A DNA stretch of 64,000 nucleotides from Gamsiella multidivaricata (GCF_025024155.1 NW_026251724.1:186001-250000), one strand, 5' to 3'; shown: positions 45,395-57,069, numbered from the stretch's first letter. Notes: a model not told the origin generated them from the sequence alone. Numbers and translations: made by a program.

Positions 45395-45894
45395 TTACGG
45401 CTTCCACTCAAGCATCTTGCCAGCCAACTTGAGCTCCTCAACAGCCTGGACAACCACTTCCTCGATCTGACCAGCGTCTAAAGCCTCCTCGATCTTGGAG
45501 ATGTCCTCGGTGTTCTTGACAACGTTCAAGCGATGGTTGGTCAAGGCAGCGGTGGCCTGGCGATAGACAGCGTGGGTGGGGAACTTTTCCAGGGTCTTGA
45601 GGGTATCGTTGTAGATGGTGATGAGATGAGGACGAGGGTCGGGATGGACAGGCAGACCATACATGCCAGTGGTCTATTCATCACAGGCAAAAACGCGACG
45701 TTAACCGGAAGTTCTCTTCATTTTGGTGTGGAGTATGCTGATCGCGTTGCAGGCGCACTATTCGGAACAAATCTCCGAGATCTGGATATTGAGGGCGCTG
45801 TCTACTGATTCCATGTTGATAGTCCTGCAGGAGGTGAAGAAGCATCCTGTACCTTCTTGGTCACGGCGCTGAAGAGGCGTCTTGTGGCGAACAT
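45395..45894 (-). CDS. NDUFA5: NADH:ubiquinone oxidoreductase subunit NDUFA5
   Basis: Accessory subunit of the complex I matrix arm. Exons 45894-45853 and 45673-45395 (intron 179 bp); 106 aa. The first 14 residues (M-F-A-T-R-R-L-F-S...K-K) are a short import signal; T-T-G-M-Y-G-L-P-V-H-P-D-P-R then matches the family start. Next come Y-N-D-T-L-K-T-L and helical segments ending K-M-L-E-W-K-P. Divergent from TOM70 over a 310-bp shared region. Confidence 0.9.
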
Positions 45895-46204
45895 GGTGAT
45901 CGAGAGCGATGGAGGGAGTGAAGGGAAAGAAAGTGAACAGTGGAAATGGAGAGATCGGTTCCAGCACAGAGATCAAGTTGCGGAAGGGGCACACACCGAA
46001 GAACGTGACGTGGCTGCCATGGCAGCTCTTTGTTTACTTTTATGCAGGTTGTAATCTACCCTTTATCATGCCCACCCGCCCCGACGAGCCGGTCTCACCG
46101 CGTGGACTTTTCCTGATTTGACTTATTTTTTGATTCAGAATCTCTGATTCACTCCTTTCTCCCTCTCTCTTACCTCCTTCTCCACCTCCTCATTCTCAAC
46201 AGTA
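45895..46204. promoter_or_regulatory. Bidirectional promoter region NDUFA5 / TOM70
   Basis: 310 bp between two divergent genes for mitochondrial proteins. A CT-rich leader precedes TOM70 (46150-46200). No TATA box is evident for either gene. Confidence 0.55.
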
Positions 46205-48565
46205 ATGTCCTCTGCATCGTCCCTCCCTGCCAAGGTGCCTGCGCCGGTGCCCGTCTCGAACACCACGAGCGCTGTTCAAAAGTTCGTTCAGGATAAGGAC
46301 TGGAAGTTCTATGCCGCTGTTGCCTCGGTCTCCTTGCTTGCTGGAGCCGGTATCTACTACCTCACCCGATCCTCTTCTGATGTCGACGCTGACGAGCCAA
46401 AATCGACAAAGTCAAAGAACAAGAAGAAGAAGAACAAGAAAAAGTCGGCTGCCAACAAGGGCGCTTCCACTCCCGAGGAAACAGGTACAGAGAGCCACGG
46501 AACAGCGTTACTCTTCTTATTTATCGCTGTGCGCTTATTCTGTGTCAGATCGTGAGCCCGCAGATCTGACGGCGTTTCCCCCCTTTTCTGAATATAACTA
46601 TCTTGCATAGCAGCAGAAAGCCCAGCTTCATCTGAAAAGGCCAAGGATGTCGCCAAGGAATCTGACGACAATGTGGAGACCATGAGTGCCGAGACGATTG
46701 CTGGACTTTCTGAAAAGGTATCCACTGGAATGCGACGGCTATATCCCCATTGTGGTCTTGTTTCTTTGTGATGCGAAAGGAAAGATGCTGACTGTTCGAT
46801 CTATTGTGCATTTGCTTAGAAACGTCTGGAGAACTCTAACATCCTGAAGACTCGTGGCAACAGCATGTATTCGGCCAAGAAGTGGGATGAGGCCATTCGT
46901 CTCTATACCCAGGCGATTGCCTTCAACCCTGACCCAGTGTTCTACAGCAACCGTGCTGCATGCTACTCGATTATTCACAAGTTTGACAAGGTCATCGAGG
47001 ACACCACCTTGGCTTTGAAGATGAATCCCACCTATCAGAAGGTAATCGCGGTGCTACGTTTGCGATATATTTGTCCTGAGAGAGAGATTTTCTGTCAGGC
47101 TTCCTCATGATTGTTAACCGCAAGCGCGTTCTTTAATTACTGAAAAATATCCTTGCGATTTGATATAGGCGCTCGGACGACGGGCCCACGCGTATGAAAG
47201 CACCGGCAAACATCAAGAGGCCATGCACGACTTTACGGCACTCTGCATCCTGGATGGATTCAAGAACGAGTCGTTCGCTCAGTCCATGGAGCGTAACTTA
47301 AAGAAGGTGGCAGACTTCAAGGCCAAGGAGATCCTGAAGACGCGCGAAGAGCGTCTCCCATCAAAGACCTTTATGTCGGCGTATTTGGATTCTTTCAGGA
47401 AGACGCGTGTGCCTGATACCAGGCCCGCAGACGAAGTGACTGGCGATGCTCAGTTCGAGTTGGCAGAGTACTATCTTGGACAGAGGGAGTACCAGAAGGC
47501 AATGGAGGCCTACAACAGGGCGATCCAGCTCAAAACCACTCACATGGCAAAGGCTCTCAACATGCGCGGCACATTCACCTTCTTGATGGGCGATGGAAAG
47601 AAGGCATTGGCTGATTTCGACAAAGCAATCGAACTCGACCCTAACTATGTTCAGACCTACATTAAGCGTGGTAGCATCTTCATGGAGCAGGGTGATGCTG
47701 CCAAGACCTTCCACGAGTTCGAGACGGCCATTTCGATCGATGCAGAGGATCCTAACATCTACTATCATCGGTATGGACTACGGACCGTTTGTTATCGTGT
47801 ATTGAGGACTGTATGCCTTTCATAACGGATATACTGACGATCAATTGAATGGTTGTGATACTCATAGTGGTCAAGTCTACTTCATTACTGGAGAATATGA
47901 AAGCGCTGCAAAGGACTACATCAAATCAATTGAGCTGGAACCCAAGTTTGTTTTCTCTCACATCCAATATGGTGTGGCCCAGTACAAGATTGGAAACATC
48001 TCGGATGCCATGAATATTTTCAAAAAGGCGCTCAAGGACTTCCCAGAATCAGGAGACGTCAACAATTATTACGGAGAATTGCTGTTGGATCAGCAGCAAT
48101 TCGACCAGGCTTTCGAGCGCTTCGACAAGGCCATCAACCTGAAGCCCTCCAACCCTCTTCCTTACATCAACAAGGCGCTTTTGGTCTTCCAATGGAAACA
48201 GGACCCAGCAGGTGCTGAGAAACTGTGCCTTCAGTCACTCGATGGTAGGCAGCTTTTTTATTTCTTATTTTGAAATGCGGCGCGCTACACTGATGTCTTT
48301 TCTGTTTCACGGGTCGTTCCTCTAACATGGTTGTTCTGTGCATCATATAGCTGACCCTGAGTGCGATGTTGCAATTGCCACCCTTGGACAGCTCTTCCTC
48401 CAGCAGGGCAAGATCGAGCGAGCCATCGAGTACTTCGACAAGTCGATCGATATGGCTAGGACAGAGGCTGAGTTGACGAGTGCTCTCGGTTTCCGCGAAG
48501 CTGCCAACTCGCAGTTGGTGTTCGCAAGAGACTACCCTGAGCAATCCAAGGCTCTCAAGCGCTAA
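46205..48565 (+). CDS. TOM70: Mitochondrial import receptor Tom70
   Basis: Outer-membrane receptor for chaperone-bound precursors. Exons 46205-46484, 46611-46717, 46820-47041, 47169-47770, 47868-48244 and 48351-48565; 600 aa, typical. A single membrane anchor near residues 35-53 (Y-A-A-V-A-S-V-S-L-L-A-G-A-G-I-Y-Y-L) is followed by a Lys-rich linker. The N-terminal TPR clamp starts at K-T-R-G-N-S-M-Y with Y-S-N-R-A-A-C-Y, the Hsp70/Hsp90 EEVD carboxylate-clamp type. About eight further TPRs form the core (Y-I-K-R-G-S-I-F, Y-Y-H-R-G-Q-V-Y-F, N-N-Y-Y-G-E-L-L-L, P-Y-I-N-K-A-L-L). It ends with the usual short helix. All introns are GT-AG (97-127 bp). Confidence 0.95.
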
Positions 48566-48874
48566 AGAGGGGATGACTGGCTCCCGAGCAGGAGAGTGCT
48601 GTTCGACCGTTGATTGAAGCAAAAAGGCACTCTTTTCAGAAATATTATGGGATGACCAGGAAAGCGGCATCTTTTCATCTTTCTAAGCACAAGTCTGCGG
48701 CGCGTATTTGTTGATCTTTGGAGGTCACAGCAGCCTTTTTTCAGTTCGAGGGATAAGTGTTGATCGTAAGGCGCATTTCATTTTTCATAGATACATCGTT
48801 CAAAAATAAAAATACTTTTTATCTCGCTATCCCACGAATCAACTCTGCCACGAACGAACAATTAAACATACGCA
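48566..48874. other. Tandem intergenic region (TOM70 to coiled-coil gene)
   Basis: 3' UTR and short promoter; no gene seen. Confidence 0.5.
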
Positions 48875-50110
48875 ATGGACGAATCTGCCGAGCAGCAATT
48901 GAACCAAGCATTACTGGAGAAACTGGAGCCACTCATCAACACAATCGAGAGCCAGCTTAGGGACCTAGTGTAAGCACAACTGGCAATGTCGACGACAACC
49001 TGCTTTCAGGAACTACGCATTGACCAGCCATTGCTTGCTCGATTCACTCCAGACAGGGTCAGGCCATACTCCAAAGTAATGTCGTGGAGATCTCTTCAGA
49101 GCTGAATTTAACACAAGAAGAGCTGGAAAGGGCGTACGACACCGTAAGCTGGCGACGTTTATGGGATCGACAATTTGAACAACAAGGTCCATGGAAACAT
49201 ATCTGATCTGGCGTACCAATGATGCCCAACTTTGTTACAGTTTGCTAGGCTACCGCATTATATTGCCAAACTGGTTGCCATGAAAAACACCATCGCCTCC
49301 ACAACGGCGTTGTCCAGGAAGCTCAAGCGTCGAGCAGATCAAGTGGCCATAGGACGGGAGAAGCAGGCGGCGAAAGTGCTGGCCACCAGGGCCAAGGAAC
49401 AGGCTTATGATCAGGTTGTGGCGGCAGTACAGGCGACTATGTCCCCAGCTTCACAAATACAGCCATCAGGACAGCGCTCAGGAACTCTCCCACCTGCACC
49501 ACCATCTGCTAGTACAGCATCAACAAGTACTGTTGCGCCTTCTACCGCATTATCATCACCGGAAGACAACTCCCCGCATCAATTGATGGATAACCGGCAG
49601 TCATCGCCCATGTTGCCATCTCGCCTTCCTTTCCCTCTCCCAGCAAAACCAGCGTTCCCTATCGTTTCGACCATGCGTTCCTCAGCCAGAACAGATTCGT
49701 CACCGACTTCACTCGCTCCGAGAATATCAACACTTCTTCCTGGAAAAGTATCAGATCAAAGTGTGGTGACGTCTCCGATTTCTATGACCTCCAACTCCAC
49801 CATGCGCTCTGACCTAGAAATAAGTATCGAGCAAGAAGGCCGCGTCGACCGGTTCCCTCAGGTTTCGTCGACACAGGACGACGCGTTGATTGCGGCGGTG
49901 GGATCTTCAGAGGTGGAAGTGGTGCGAGTGCGGCGCAAGAAGAAAGCCGCATCCAAATCGAGTGCCAGTAGCAGTATTGCCAGCATCAGCACGGCCACGA
50001 GCATCAAAAAGAGCTCAGGCACGAAGATCAAGGCGACCAAATTGAGTGCACAGCAGAAAGATGAGCATCAGGATGAGACCAACCCCGTGACCGAATTCGA
50101 ACAAGAATAA
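48875..50110 (+). CDS. Small coiled-coil protein, BLOC-1/BORC subunit-like (snapin type), with Ser-rich tail
   Basis: Exons 48875-48969, 49053-49143 and 49241-50110 (introns 83 and 97 bp); 351 aa. The first about 100 residues form a continuous heptad-like helix: L-L-E-K-L-E-P-L-I-N-T-I-E, then L-Q-S-N-V-V-E-I-S-S-E-L, then L-P-H-Y-I-A-K-L-V-A-M-K-N-T-I, then L-K-R-R. Length and pattern resemble snapin and related subunits of BLOC-1/BORC, which act in lysosome positioning, but I cannot name a subunit with confidence. The remaining 240 residues are Ser/Pro/Thr-rich and disordered, with a basic R-V-R-R-K-K-K patch. The second acceptor is chosen as CCAG|ACAGG because the next AG breaks the frame. 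Confidence 0.6.
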
Positions 50111-50151
50111 AAGTAATTGCGCTTGCAATCATCTCTCTTTGCTTCTTTGTT

Positions 50152-50231
50152 ACCATCACCACCACCATCACCATCACCATCACCACCGCCATCACCGCCA
50201 TCACCACCACTATCACCACCATCGCCGCCAT
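50152..50231. repeat. CAC/CAT trinucleotide microsatellite
   Basis: Imperfect (CAC)/(CAT) repeats of about 80 bp between two plus-strand genes. They translate to Pro/Ser-Pro runs in one frame and are taken as noncoding. Confidence 0.85.
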
Positions 50232-50332
50232 TCTTCCTGATCATCGATTGGTCTCATTTTCCCATTCTTATTTTTATTTTTTTATCGCTCCGACTATCTC
50301 AAGGTTGGCAGATCGCTGCCTCCGATTCCACC

Positions 50333-51169
50333 ATGTTTGACCAGACAAAAGACCAAGCGTTTATCACCTCTGCTGTTGAACTCATTCAGCAACCTACACC
50401 ACCGTCCTCTACCTCGTCTTCTTCAACACTTGCATGGTCTCCTAATATGTCTCTAGCGAAATTGGACCACCCAGCCGACTCAGCAACAGAATCAATGGTA
50501 GTATCAACAATGGACGGAATATCAGTTACGCCTTCGACGCCACTCTCCACACCAACAACACTTTCACCCTCACTGCCAACGACCATGCCTGACTCAAGTG
50601 GGGACCTACTCTCTTACCGTAGTAAAGGTGTTGTTACTGCAGTGGCGGTCCCAGTGAGTAACCCCTCGCCTAAGCAAGATGCCTTTATCGATTCAAGTCA
50701 TGGCTCGGCCTCCTCGCCAGCATTGTCTGTCAACGATAACAGAGGGGAGAGGATGGAGCTGGTAATTGACCCCAGTAGCTCTCTCTCCCCATCAGAAACG
50801 GTCTTTCGTAATAGAGGTGAAGAATCGTTCTATGTAAACATAGTTTCATTAATTGCAAAGGATATTCCTGACCGAGAAAGAAGAAAGAACAAAACAACAA
50901 TATTGAGTGTCGAAGAGAAATGCGTGTGGATCCGACATAATATGGCTATCAAAAGGGGAGGGAGTGTAGAAGAGGTTTGGGCATCAGGACGTACAATAGA
51001 GAGCCGATATCCATCCTGCTTAGATCTGTATTGCATGCAGGAATACAAATATGATCTTTCTGCGTGTCCGTGTCTGACTTTGGCAGGAGACCGTTGTCAT
51101 CTTTGTAGTGTTCATTTTTATGGGGATAAATGGCCTTTGTCCCATCATCTAGCTCAGGACAGATATTAG
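50333..51169 (+). CDS. Orphan protein, 278 aa, with Cys/His-containing C-terminal domain
   Basis: Single open frame from an ATG in good context (CCACCATGT). Residues 1 to about 165 are Ser/Thr/Pro-rich. The C-terminal 110 residues look folded: F-Y-V-N-I-V-S-L-I-A-K-D-I-P, then S-V-E-E-K-C-V-W-I-R-H-N-M, then A-C-P-C...C-H-L-C...H-F...H-H, a spacing that could bind zinc. I recognise no family. A TATATAA sequence (51288-51296) between this frame and the homeodomain gene suggests they are separate transcripts, but they could also be one gene. The frame extends upstream into the microsatellite and is not counted there. Confidence 0.45.
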   Translation: MFDQTKDQAFITSAVELIQQPTPPSSTSSSSTLAWSPNMSLAKLDHPADSATESMVVSTMDGISVTPSTPLSTPTTLSPSLPTTMPDSSGDLLSYRSKGVVTAVAVPVSNPSPKQDAFIDSSHGSASSPALSVNDNRGERMELVIDPSSSLSPSETVFRNRGEESFYVNIVSLIAKDIPDRERRKNKTTILSVEEKCVWIRHNMAIKRGGSVEEVWASGRTIESRYPSCLDLYCMQEYKYDLSACPCLTLAGDRCHLCSVHFYGDKWPLSHHLAQDRY

Positions 51170-51326
51170 CGGAGAAGGGGATTGTGTTTGTATCAGGCCA
51201 GCGCATCACTTAGTCCTTATGATTCATCGTCCTGATAAAACGGTTCATTAGGCCAATTGAATCCATTATATGAAACAAGATGACTGACCGTATATAATTA
51301 TCTTTTTTCTTTATGTCTCTATTTTT

Positions 51327-54300
51327 ATGGTCATTCATATATCGTGGGAACACCTCGTTACGTTGGTACGCTGTGTGGGGGAAACAGTTGAAGGTCAAAA
51401 AAACCGGTTCACGTTCTTGGACGTGCACAATGCTGCACTTGAGAAGGTGTTTGAATTACATCCATATCCTTCCAAGGCTATCAAGAGTCAGCTCTCTGAG
51501 CATGTTGGCTGTACTGAAGTTCAGGTATGACAAACCGAATGTGAAGATGAGTGGAGCAAATCTTGGACAGCACAATCGTCGAGACAATTTTTTAACAGCA
51601 TATATTTCTTTTTGTTTGCGCATCTTAGGTGCAAAATTGGTTTGCCCGCCGCAGAACGCGAGCAGCACAGGAGCTGCAAGAAAAAAAGGAGAAGCAAGCA
51701 ATGCTCGAAAAACTTGACAAGTCTTTAAATTCTGTATCAGATATCGCCTCTGAAGCCCCTATAGGTTCGTGGCATTCATCTCCATAGAGCAGCGCAAAGA
51801 GTTGGACGCGTTCAAATTCTGTCCACACCTTCCAAACATTTCACTGAGTTTTATTTTGAACAAATATTAGAACAACGACCTGCTCCAAGTCCTCATATTG
51901 GCCTGAACAAAGAAGAGAAGGAATCGATCGAGGCAATAATAGGAGCCGCATTGTTTAATAAGCTGACAGGCGCTGCGACTAAGATTGAGTCGAAAGTCGG
52001 AGCAGATATTAAAGCTGAGTCGCGTGCAGGATCGGTGACAGGACCTCTCTCGGTAACTATTGGAGATACGAAAGCGTTGTTAATCGTAAATGTGGTTTTA
52101 ATACTAACATCTTTATTCTTGGGAAATCGGGTCTTACTAGTCGTCTGAAGTCGGGCTTATGATCTCACGTATCACGCGTGGCAATTCGTTTGTCAAGACT
52201 GAGGACATTAAAACAGCAGTTGAGCTTATGGATGCAGCATCGGATTATGAAGGGCGCAAATACATCATGAATGCACTGCTCTTCACCAAGGCACAGCCAG
52301 TACTCCAAAAGTGAGTTCATACGGTTCATGTACAAAAAGATATCTATCGAAAGACACTTCGCCTGTACGAGCATGTCATGGCTGATCATGGATTCTCTCC
52401 TGCTAATAGATTCGTGCAATTGAAGGGACCCAATATACTCCGCATATGGATGCTAGAGGCAAAAAAAGATCCTAATACAGAGGCTAATAAGGATATTCTA
52501 CTGAAATCAATCGCAATCCTCAAGACGCTCCCCTTTGATTTCCAAACACTTTATGATTCAAAAGTTGGAAGAGTGATGAAGAAACTTGCACAGGACAAAG
52601 ATATTGACAAAGGTAAGAGCAGCGACTACGAAGCGTATGGTCTTATGCGCGTTCTTTATCTCTCTTCGCGTGCTTGGTCACCCATACCTTACGCGCACTG
52701 GTCATTGGATAATGGAATGCATATGAAATCTTAAACGTAATAAAGTTATCTAATGCGTGGTTATACGGCGGTCGTTGGTACTTTTCTATCTTCAAAAAAA
52801 AAAAAAAAAAAAGAAATCTCGCACCAAGCATCACAGCTGAAGGATAAGTGGACCTATGAATTCACAGAGGGCTCGTCAAGCGTATCGGGTTCCACATCGG
52901 ATGCCGCGTCTGTCAGCGCCAATAAAGGCCGTAAGCGTGACAGGGACAATCAGCTACACGAGGCAAGTCCCTGTTTTGCTGTTCTGTTAGATGCATGTCC
53001 TTGGCCTAGCACGCTAACCGTCTCTTTATCATTCTGCTCATACCAGATATCCGATCTTCCACTGCCCAAGTTCATCAAAGGAAAACCCGCTGCTCCTACA
53101 GAGACGTCCAAGAAATCAAATGTTGTGGAGAATACAGGATTCTTCAGGGAATTGATGCGGTCAGCTCCTCAAGGCAGTGCGTCAATCCCAAACAAGTCCT
53201 TGGCTATAGTGTCTTTAACAAAGCCATCATCACCGCCCTCGTTGCCCTCGTCGCTCTCGATCAAGACGCAGGTCACAACCGCATCTGGAAGCAATATCTC
53301 GCCAACGACGGCTATCAGCTCAACAACGCTATCATCGCCTAAGGACCGGTCAGAATCTCCTGTCTCCTCTGACAGCCAACCTTCACAGCTTCTTGAAAGC
53401 AGTGTTGTCAAAGAGGATGCGGACACTTTTAAGCCTTCGACGACACTGGAGCCTTCTGACTCAATGAATATGAATAATGAACCGGCCGCAACTATGCCAA
53501 TCGTCAAATCGAAAAAAGCGGTGCGCTTTAAAGCTGATCATGAGCTTGTGTCGATCCAGTTTATTGAGCCTCGTGGATTTTATTCAGACGAAGAAGAACA
53601 GTTCGACATAGATTCTAATAACCAGAGCTATTTCGGGGACGAGGATACATACATGCAGCACTCGGTCAAGCCTCCGTTCATGATGACTGAACAACAGCTC
53701 GAGGTACTTTTGCGCGGAGATAAGTGGCAACCACCTTTGCGACTGCAGTTGGAACCCACTGGCCAACCTGAAAGAGGGTTCAAGAGCGTTGAGAAGGGCG
53801 TGCAGGAGAAAAGAGAATCAGAAACACTCTCTGTATACTATCGCCAAACTACGTACATTCCCGCTTCTCCAGCGGAACCTGATCCAGAACCGCTGCAGAC
53901 GGATACTGGGTCGTCATCGTCACCAAGTAACAATACAGCTGCGGTACTGGCGGCGCTCTCGGCAGCAGTTGCATCAAGCCAATCATCTAAACCAAACGTT
54001 ATATATGAGGTAAAGATAATTTTCGTCAATGCAGCATTCATCTTTCCTTCATTTGTATGTTCCAAACATCTTTATTAAGGCATTTATTTCTACCGATCTA
54101 CTAGACTCCCACGGAAAACTCTGCAGCTTTGCTAAGTTCGCTAGCTGCCTCCGGCTCAGCGTTGAACCCAGGGTATAATGCATACGGCACTCAGCAGCAG
54201 CAACAGCAAACGACCTCGTTTGCAGGACTCTATGGCTCCTTAGCCGCATATGCCCAGCCGCTCCAGTATCAGCAACAATACCAGGCGCAATACCATCCGC

Positions 54301-54599
54301 AACAGCAACAAGCACCACAGCAGCAAGCTATGGTGACGCCCACGCTCACCAACGCCATGCTAGCAGCTGAACGCGCAAAGGAACTACTAGATATGCTTCA
54401 ACAGACGACGCAACAACAGCCGGGCAATCAGCTACAGCAACAGCAAGAGCAGCAGACGTCGTATTATGCAGCTTACCAACAGACCATGCAACAGCAACAA
54501 CAGCAACAGCAACGACAGCAAGGGCAGCAGCAGGGACAACAGCAGCAGGCTTATGGCTACGCCTTTTATCAGAGTCACCAGTCTCAGTCCACGTCCTGA
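51327..54599 (+). CDS. Homeodomain + TFIIS-N (TND) + PP1-docking protein, LUMINIDEPENDENS/Ppn1/PNUTS-like
   Basis: Exons 51327-51524, 51629-51764, 51871-52052, 52141-52310, 52410-52612, 52814-52962, 53047-54009 and 54105-54599; 831 aa. A homeodomain (about 25-85) ends in W-F-A-R-R-R-T-R. A TFIIS N-terminal/LW helical domain lies at about 175-297 (L-R-I-W-M-L-E-A, L-K-T-L-P-F-D-F, S-K-V-G-R-V-M-K-K-L). K-A-V-R-F at 503-507 fits the RVxF motif that binds PP1, followed by acidic D-E-E-E-Q. The C-terminus is Ala- then Gln-rich. PNUTS, Ref2/Ppn1 and plant LD pair a TND with PP1 within transcription-termination complexes; LD also has a homeodomain. The role in termination is inferred. One intron is GC-AG (52963-53046). 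An upstream exon cannot be excluded. Confidence 0.78.
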
Positions 54600-54906
54600 A
54601 CGAGTTGCCAGCCACGGATGGTCTTTAATTCACCATTTTTGTTTCACTTTATCTTCCCGTTATTATTAGATCTTCATTGTGTATGTTTATTTGTCTTCTC
54701 GTCTTCATTGTTGTTATTACCTCGTTTTGCTGTATTATACAAAGATAAAAAAAACACCCTCAAGGAAGAAATTGTAAAAATGCTGCCAAGGGTTGATGTC
54801 GCATGCGCACTGTTATCCCAGCTTCAATGCGCCTGGTATTTTTTATTGTTCGCTCATATTTTCGTCCTTGTGCACCTTCAATGCATCCAAACTTCATTCT
54901 TCTTAT
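54600..54906. other. Convergent intergenic region
   Basis: T-rich 3' UTR of the homeodomain gene and 3' UTR of VMA5. No gene seen. Confidence 0.5.
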
Positions 54907-57069
54907 CTATTGTCTCTCGATGTCCAGTTTAAGCGAGAAGAACACAAAGGGCTTGTAGTCCTTGTCATTAAATCCAAGAATCGCATCCTCTGCACTGTCT
55001 TCATGAGAGCCGCCCTGATGATGACCTCCTCTGCTCGAGGGCGACCCGCCCAAATGGCCATAATGCGTCGTCAAGATCGTAAGAATCTTTTGCTCCTGCT
55101 TGGGCTTCGGTTTGATTGTGAAGCCGACAAAATCTGGAGGCAGACCATAACGGAGTACGGATTCGACAAACACTCTCAAAGATTTCAGATGTGCCCAAGC
55201 CTGGAACACCTCGCCAAAATTCGTCCTAGCCAGTCTCAAGATAGTTGCCTACAAGCAGCAAGGAAAACGTTCATGAAGCTGAATGAGTAACAACGATAAA
55301 TTACTTGCACAGAAAAAAAAAAAAAAAGACGGAATAGTCGTTGGAGACTCGCATTGCTTACCCAGAGTTCCTTCTCTGAAGCATCCATCTCCTGAAGTTC
55401 ACGCCTTTGCTCTTCAAGCGCATCCTCACTGTACTTGAAGTCACGAACAATAAACCTATCAAGAAATATCAGCGCAAGATCATTATAATTAGACATTCCG
55501 ATCTGTATTTACTTTCAGCATTAACCCTGCATAATTTCGTTCCGTGATCTATACCTTTCTTCCCGGCACTTGTTCGTAAAGTCGTCCACGATGCGCTTGA
55601 ACAGCGTAACAGTAAAAAGCCCATATTCGTCATCCTCGGCGATTTTTCTAGTTGTGCAGATGGATTCTTAGTTAGATTATATCCATCACTGCCTTCAAAG
55701 TCAAATCCGCCTCCCTTTTCAGGAATGCGGCACATAGCTTGCGAAAATCTATCGAGGACAAACATACAGGGAGGAGCGAGGGACGACCATCTGCGTCAGC
55801 GTCTCGTACTTGTTATGCCAATCCTTGTAGAGGGTCCTGGTGTTGATCGAGATGAGAAGTAAGCACTTGTACATATTTAGCCACCAACTTCCCTTCAGTG
55901 TGATGCAGCCATCTCAATGAGGACTCACTTTGGGACAGCGACGACAAGTGTCTCAAGGTATTCAGAATCCAAGACAACGTGCTCCTTCTTGACAAAAGGA
56001 ACAACATTTCGCGACGCCATGTTTCCACTATTGAAAGAGATTATTCAGACCAACAACGTTATACGCTTTGTTAGCATTCTCGGTTCTTTTTTTTTTTTTT
56101 CTTTTTATCCATTTGCATAGAAGACCAAAACGACATTTTGCGTACACTTCGCGTCTCTGGATTCCTTGCAAATTGCCCTTCACGACACTATAGTTGGCCA
56201 TTTTGTTTTTCATCAGCGTGTCGATCGAAGCCACTTCCTATACCGCCAAGGATCGAAAGTATACAATGTGTTAGCAACTCGTGTTAGGCTAATGCATGAT
56301 CAACCCCCCTCCCCCCTCCTCCTCCTCCCTGCTGACCAAAAAAAAAAAAAAAAAAAAAAACGTACATTGTTCAAAATCTCTGCCAACTCGACTAAAGACT
56401 TGTCCGTGCGGTATTTCATCGTGTTCCATTGAAAGGTCTTGAGATAGTTGTCAATCGTCTCTGTAGAAGATTTCAGAATAAAGGCACCGCACAGAAAAGT
56501 TTCAAACGGTCAGATCCCTGTCAAAGTACTTAATGTACCAAGTTTTCCAGTAAAGACAAAGCGTCGTGCATGTTAAGATGTTTGATTGTTTGATGGTTAC
56601 TCACTTTCGTTCACTGAAAGACTGCCCGCGAGCTTCGCATGAGCATCAGTACCGAGAAGCGACCGAATAATGTCCACCAGTTTGTTGCAAGACGACTCAA
56701 AGGCGGTGTCTTGCTTGGCCAAGTCCTCTGATAACACTACGAGCGTGTCGAGAGTGCCAATCTACCATTTCCGCGCAAAGAAAAACCTATACTGTTAGTC
56801 ATGCGCGTCAATGACCATATGCCCGCGCGCCTTTTCAAGGACAAAAGTGCCTCTTCGTCGCCTCAAGGAGCAGGTCTGTTTCGTTGGAGGCCCGCTCTTC
56901 TTGCAAAGGTGCATGGCGACGAATGTTTCTGTACCTTGAACTCGGGGATGGGCAAGGGCGTGACCTCGCTCAAGTCATTCTGGCTACTGGCGATCTTTGC
57001 CTTGAAGTTTTGGAAGGTGACGGTGCGATTGCGCTCGCCAGGAACGGACACGAACCAGTATTCGGGCAT
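54907..57069 (-). CDS. VMA5: V-type H+-ATPase subunit C (Vma5)
   Basis: Links V1 to V0 through the peripheral stalks and controls reversible assembly. Nine exons: 57069-56935, 56761-56605, 56460-56366, 56237-56146, 56027-55929, 55836-55768, 55647-55555, 55455-55362 and 55248-54907; 391 aa, exactly family length. Recognised blocks are E-Y-W-F-V-S-V-P, Y-L-K-T-F-Q-W-N-T-M-K-Y, V-V-L-D-S-E-Y-L-E-T-L-V-V-A-V-P-K, A-E-D-D-E-Y-G-L-F-T-V, F-I-V-R-D-F-K-Y-S-E and L-R-V-F-V-E-S-V-L-R-Y-G-L-P-P. All nine phases close. Intron 56238-56365 contains a 20-nt A/T run. A His/Ser/Gly loop (G-H-H-Q-G-G-S-H-E-D) near the C-terminus replaces a basic loop of other species. Confidence 0.94.
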
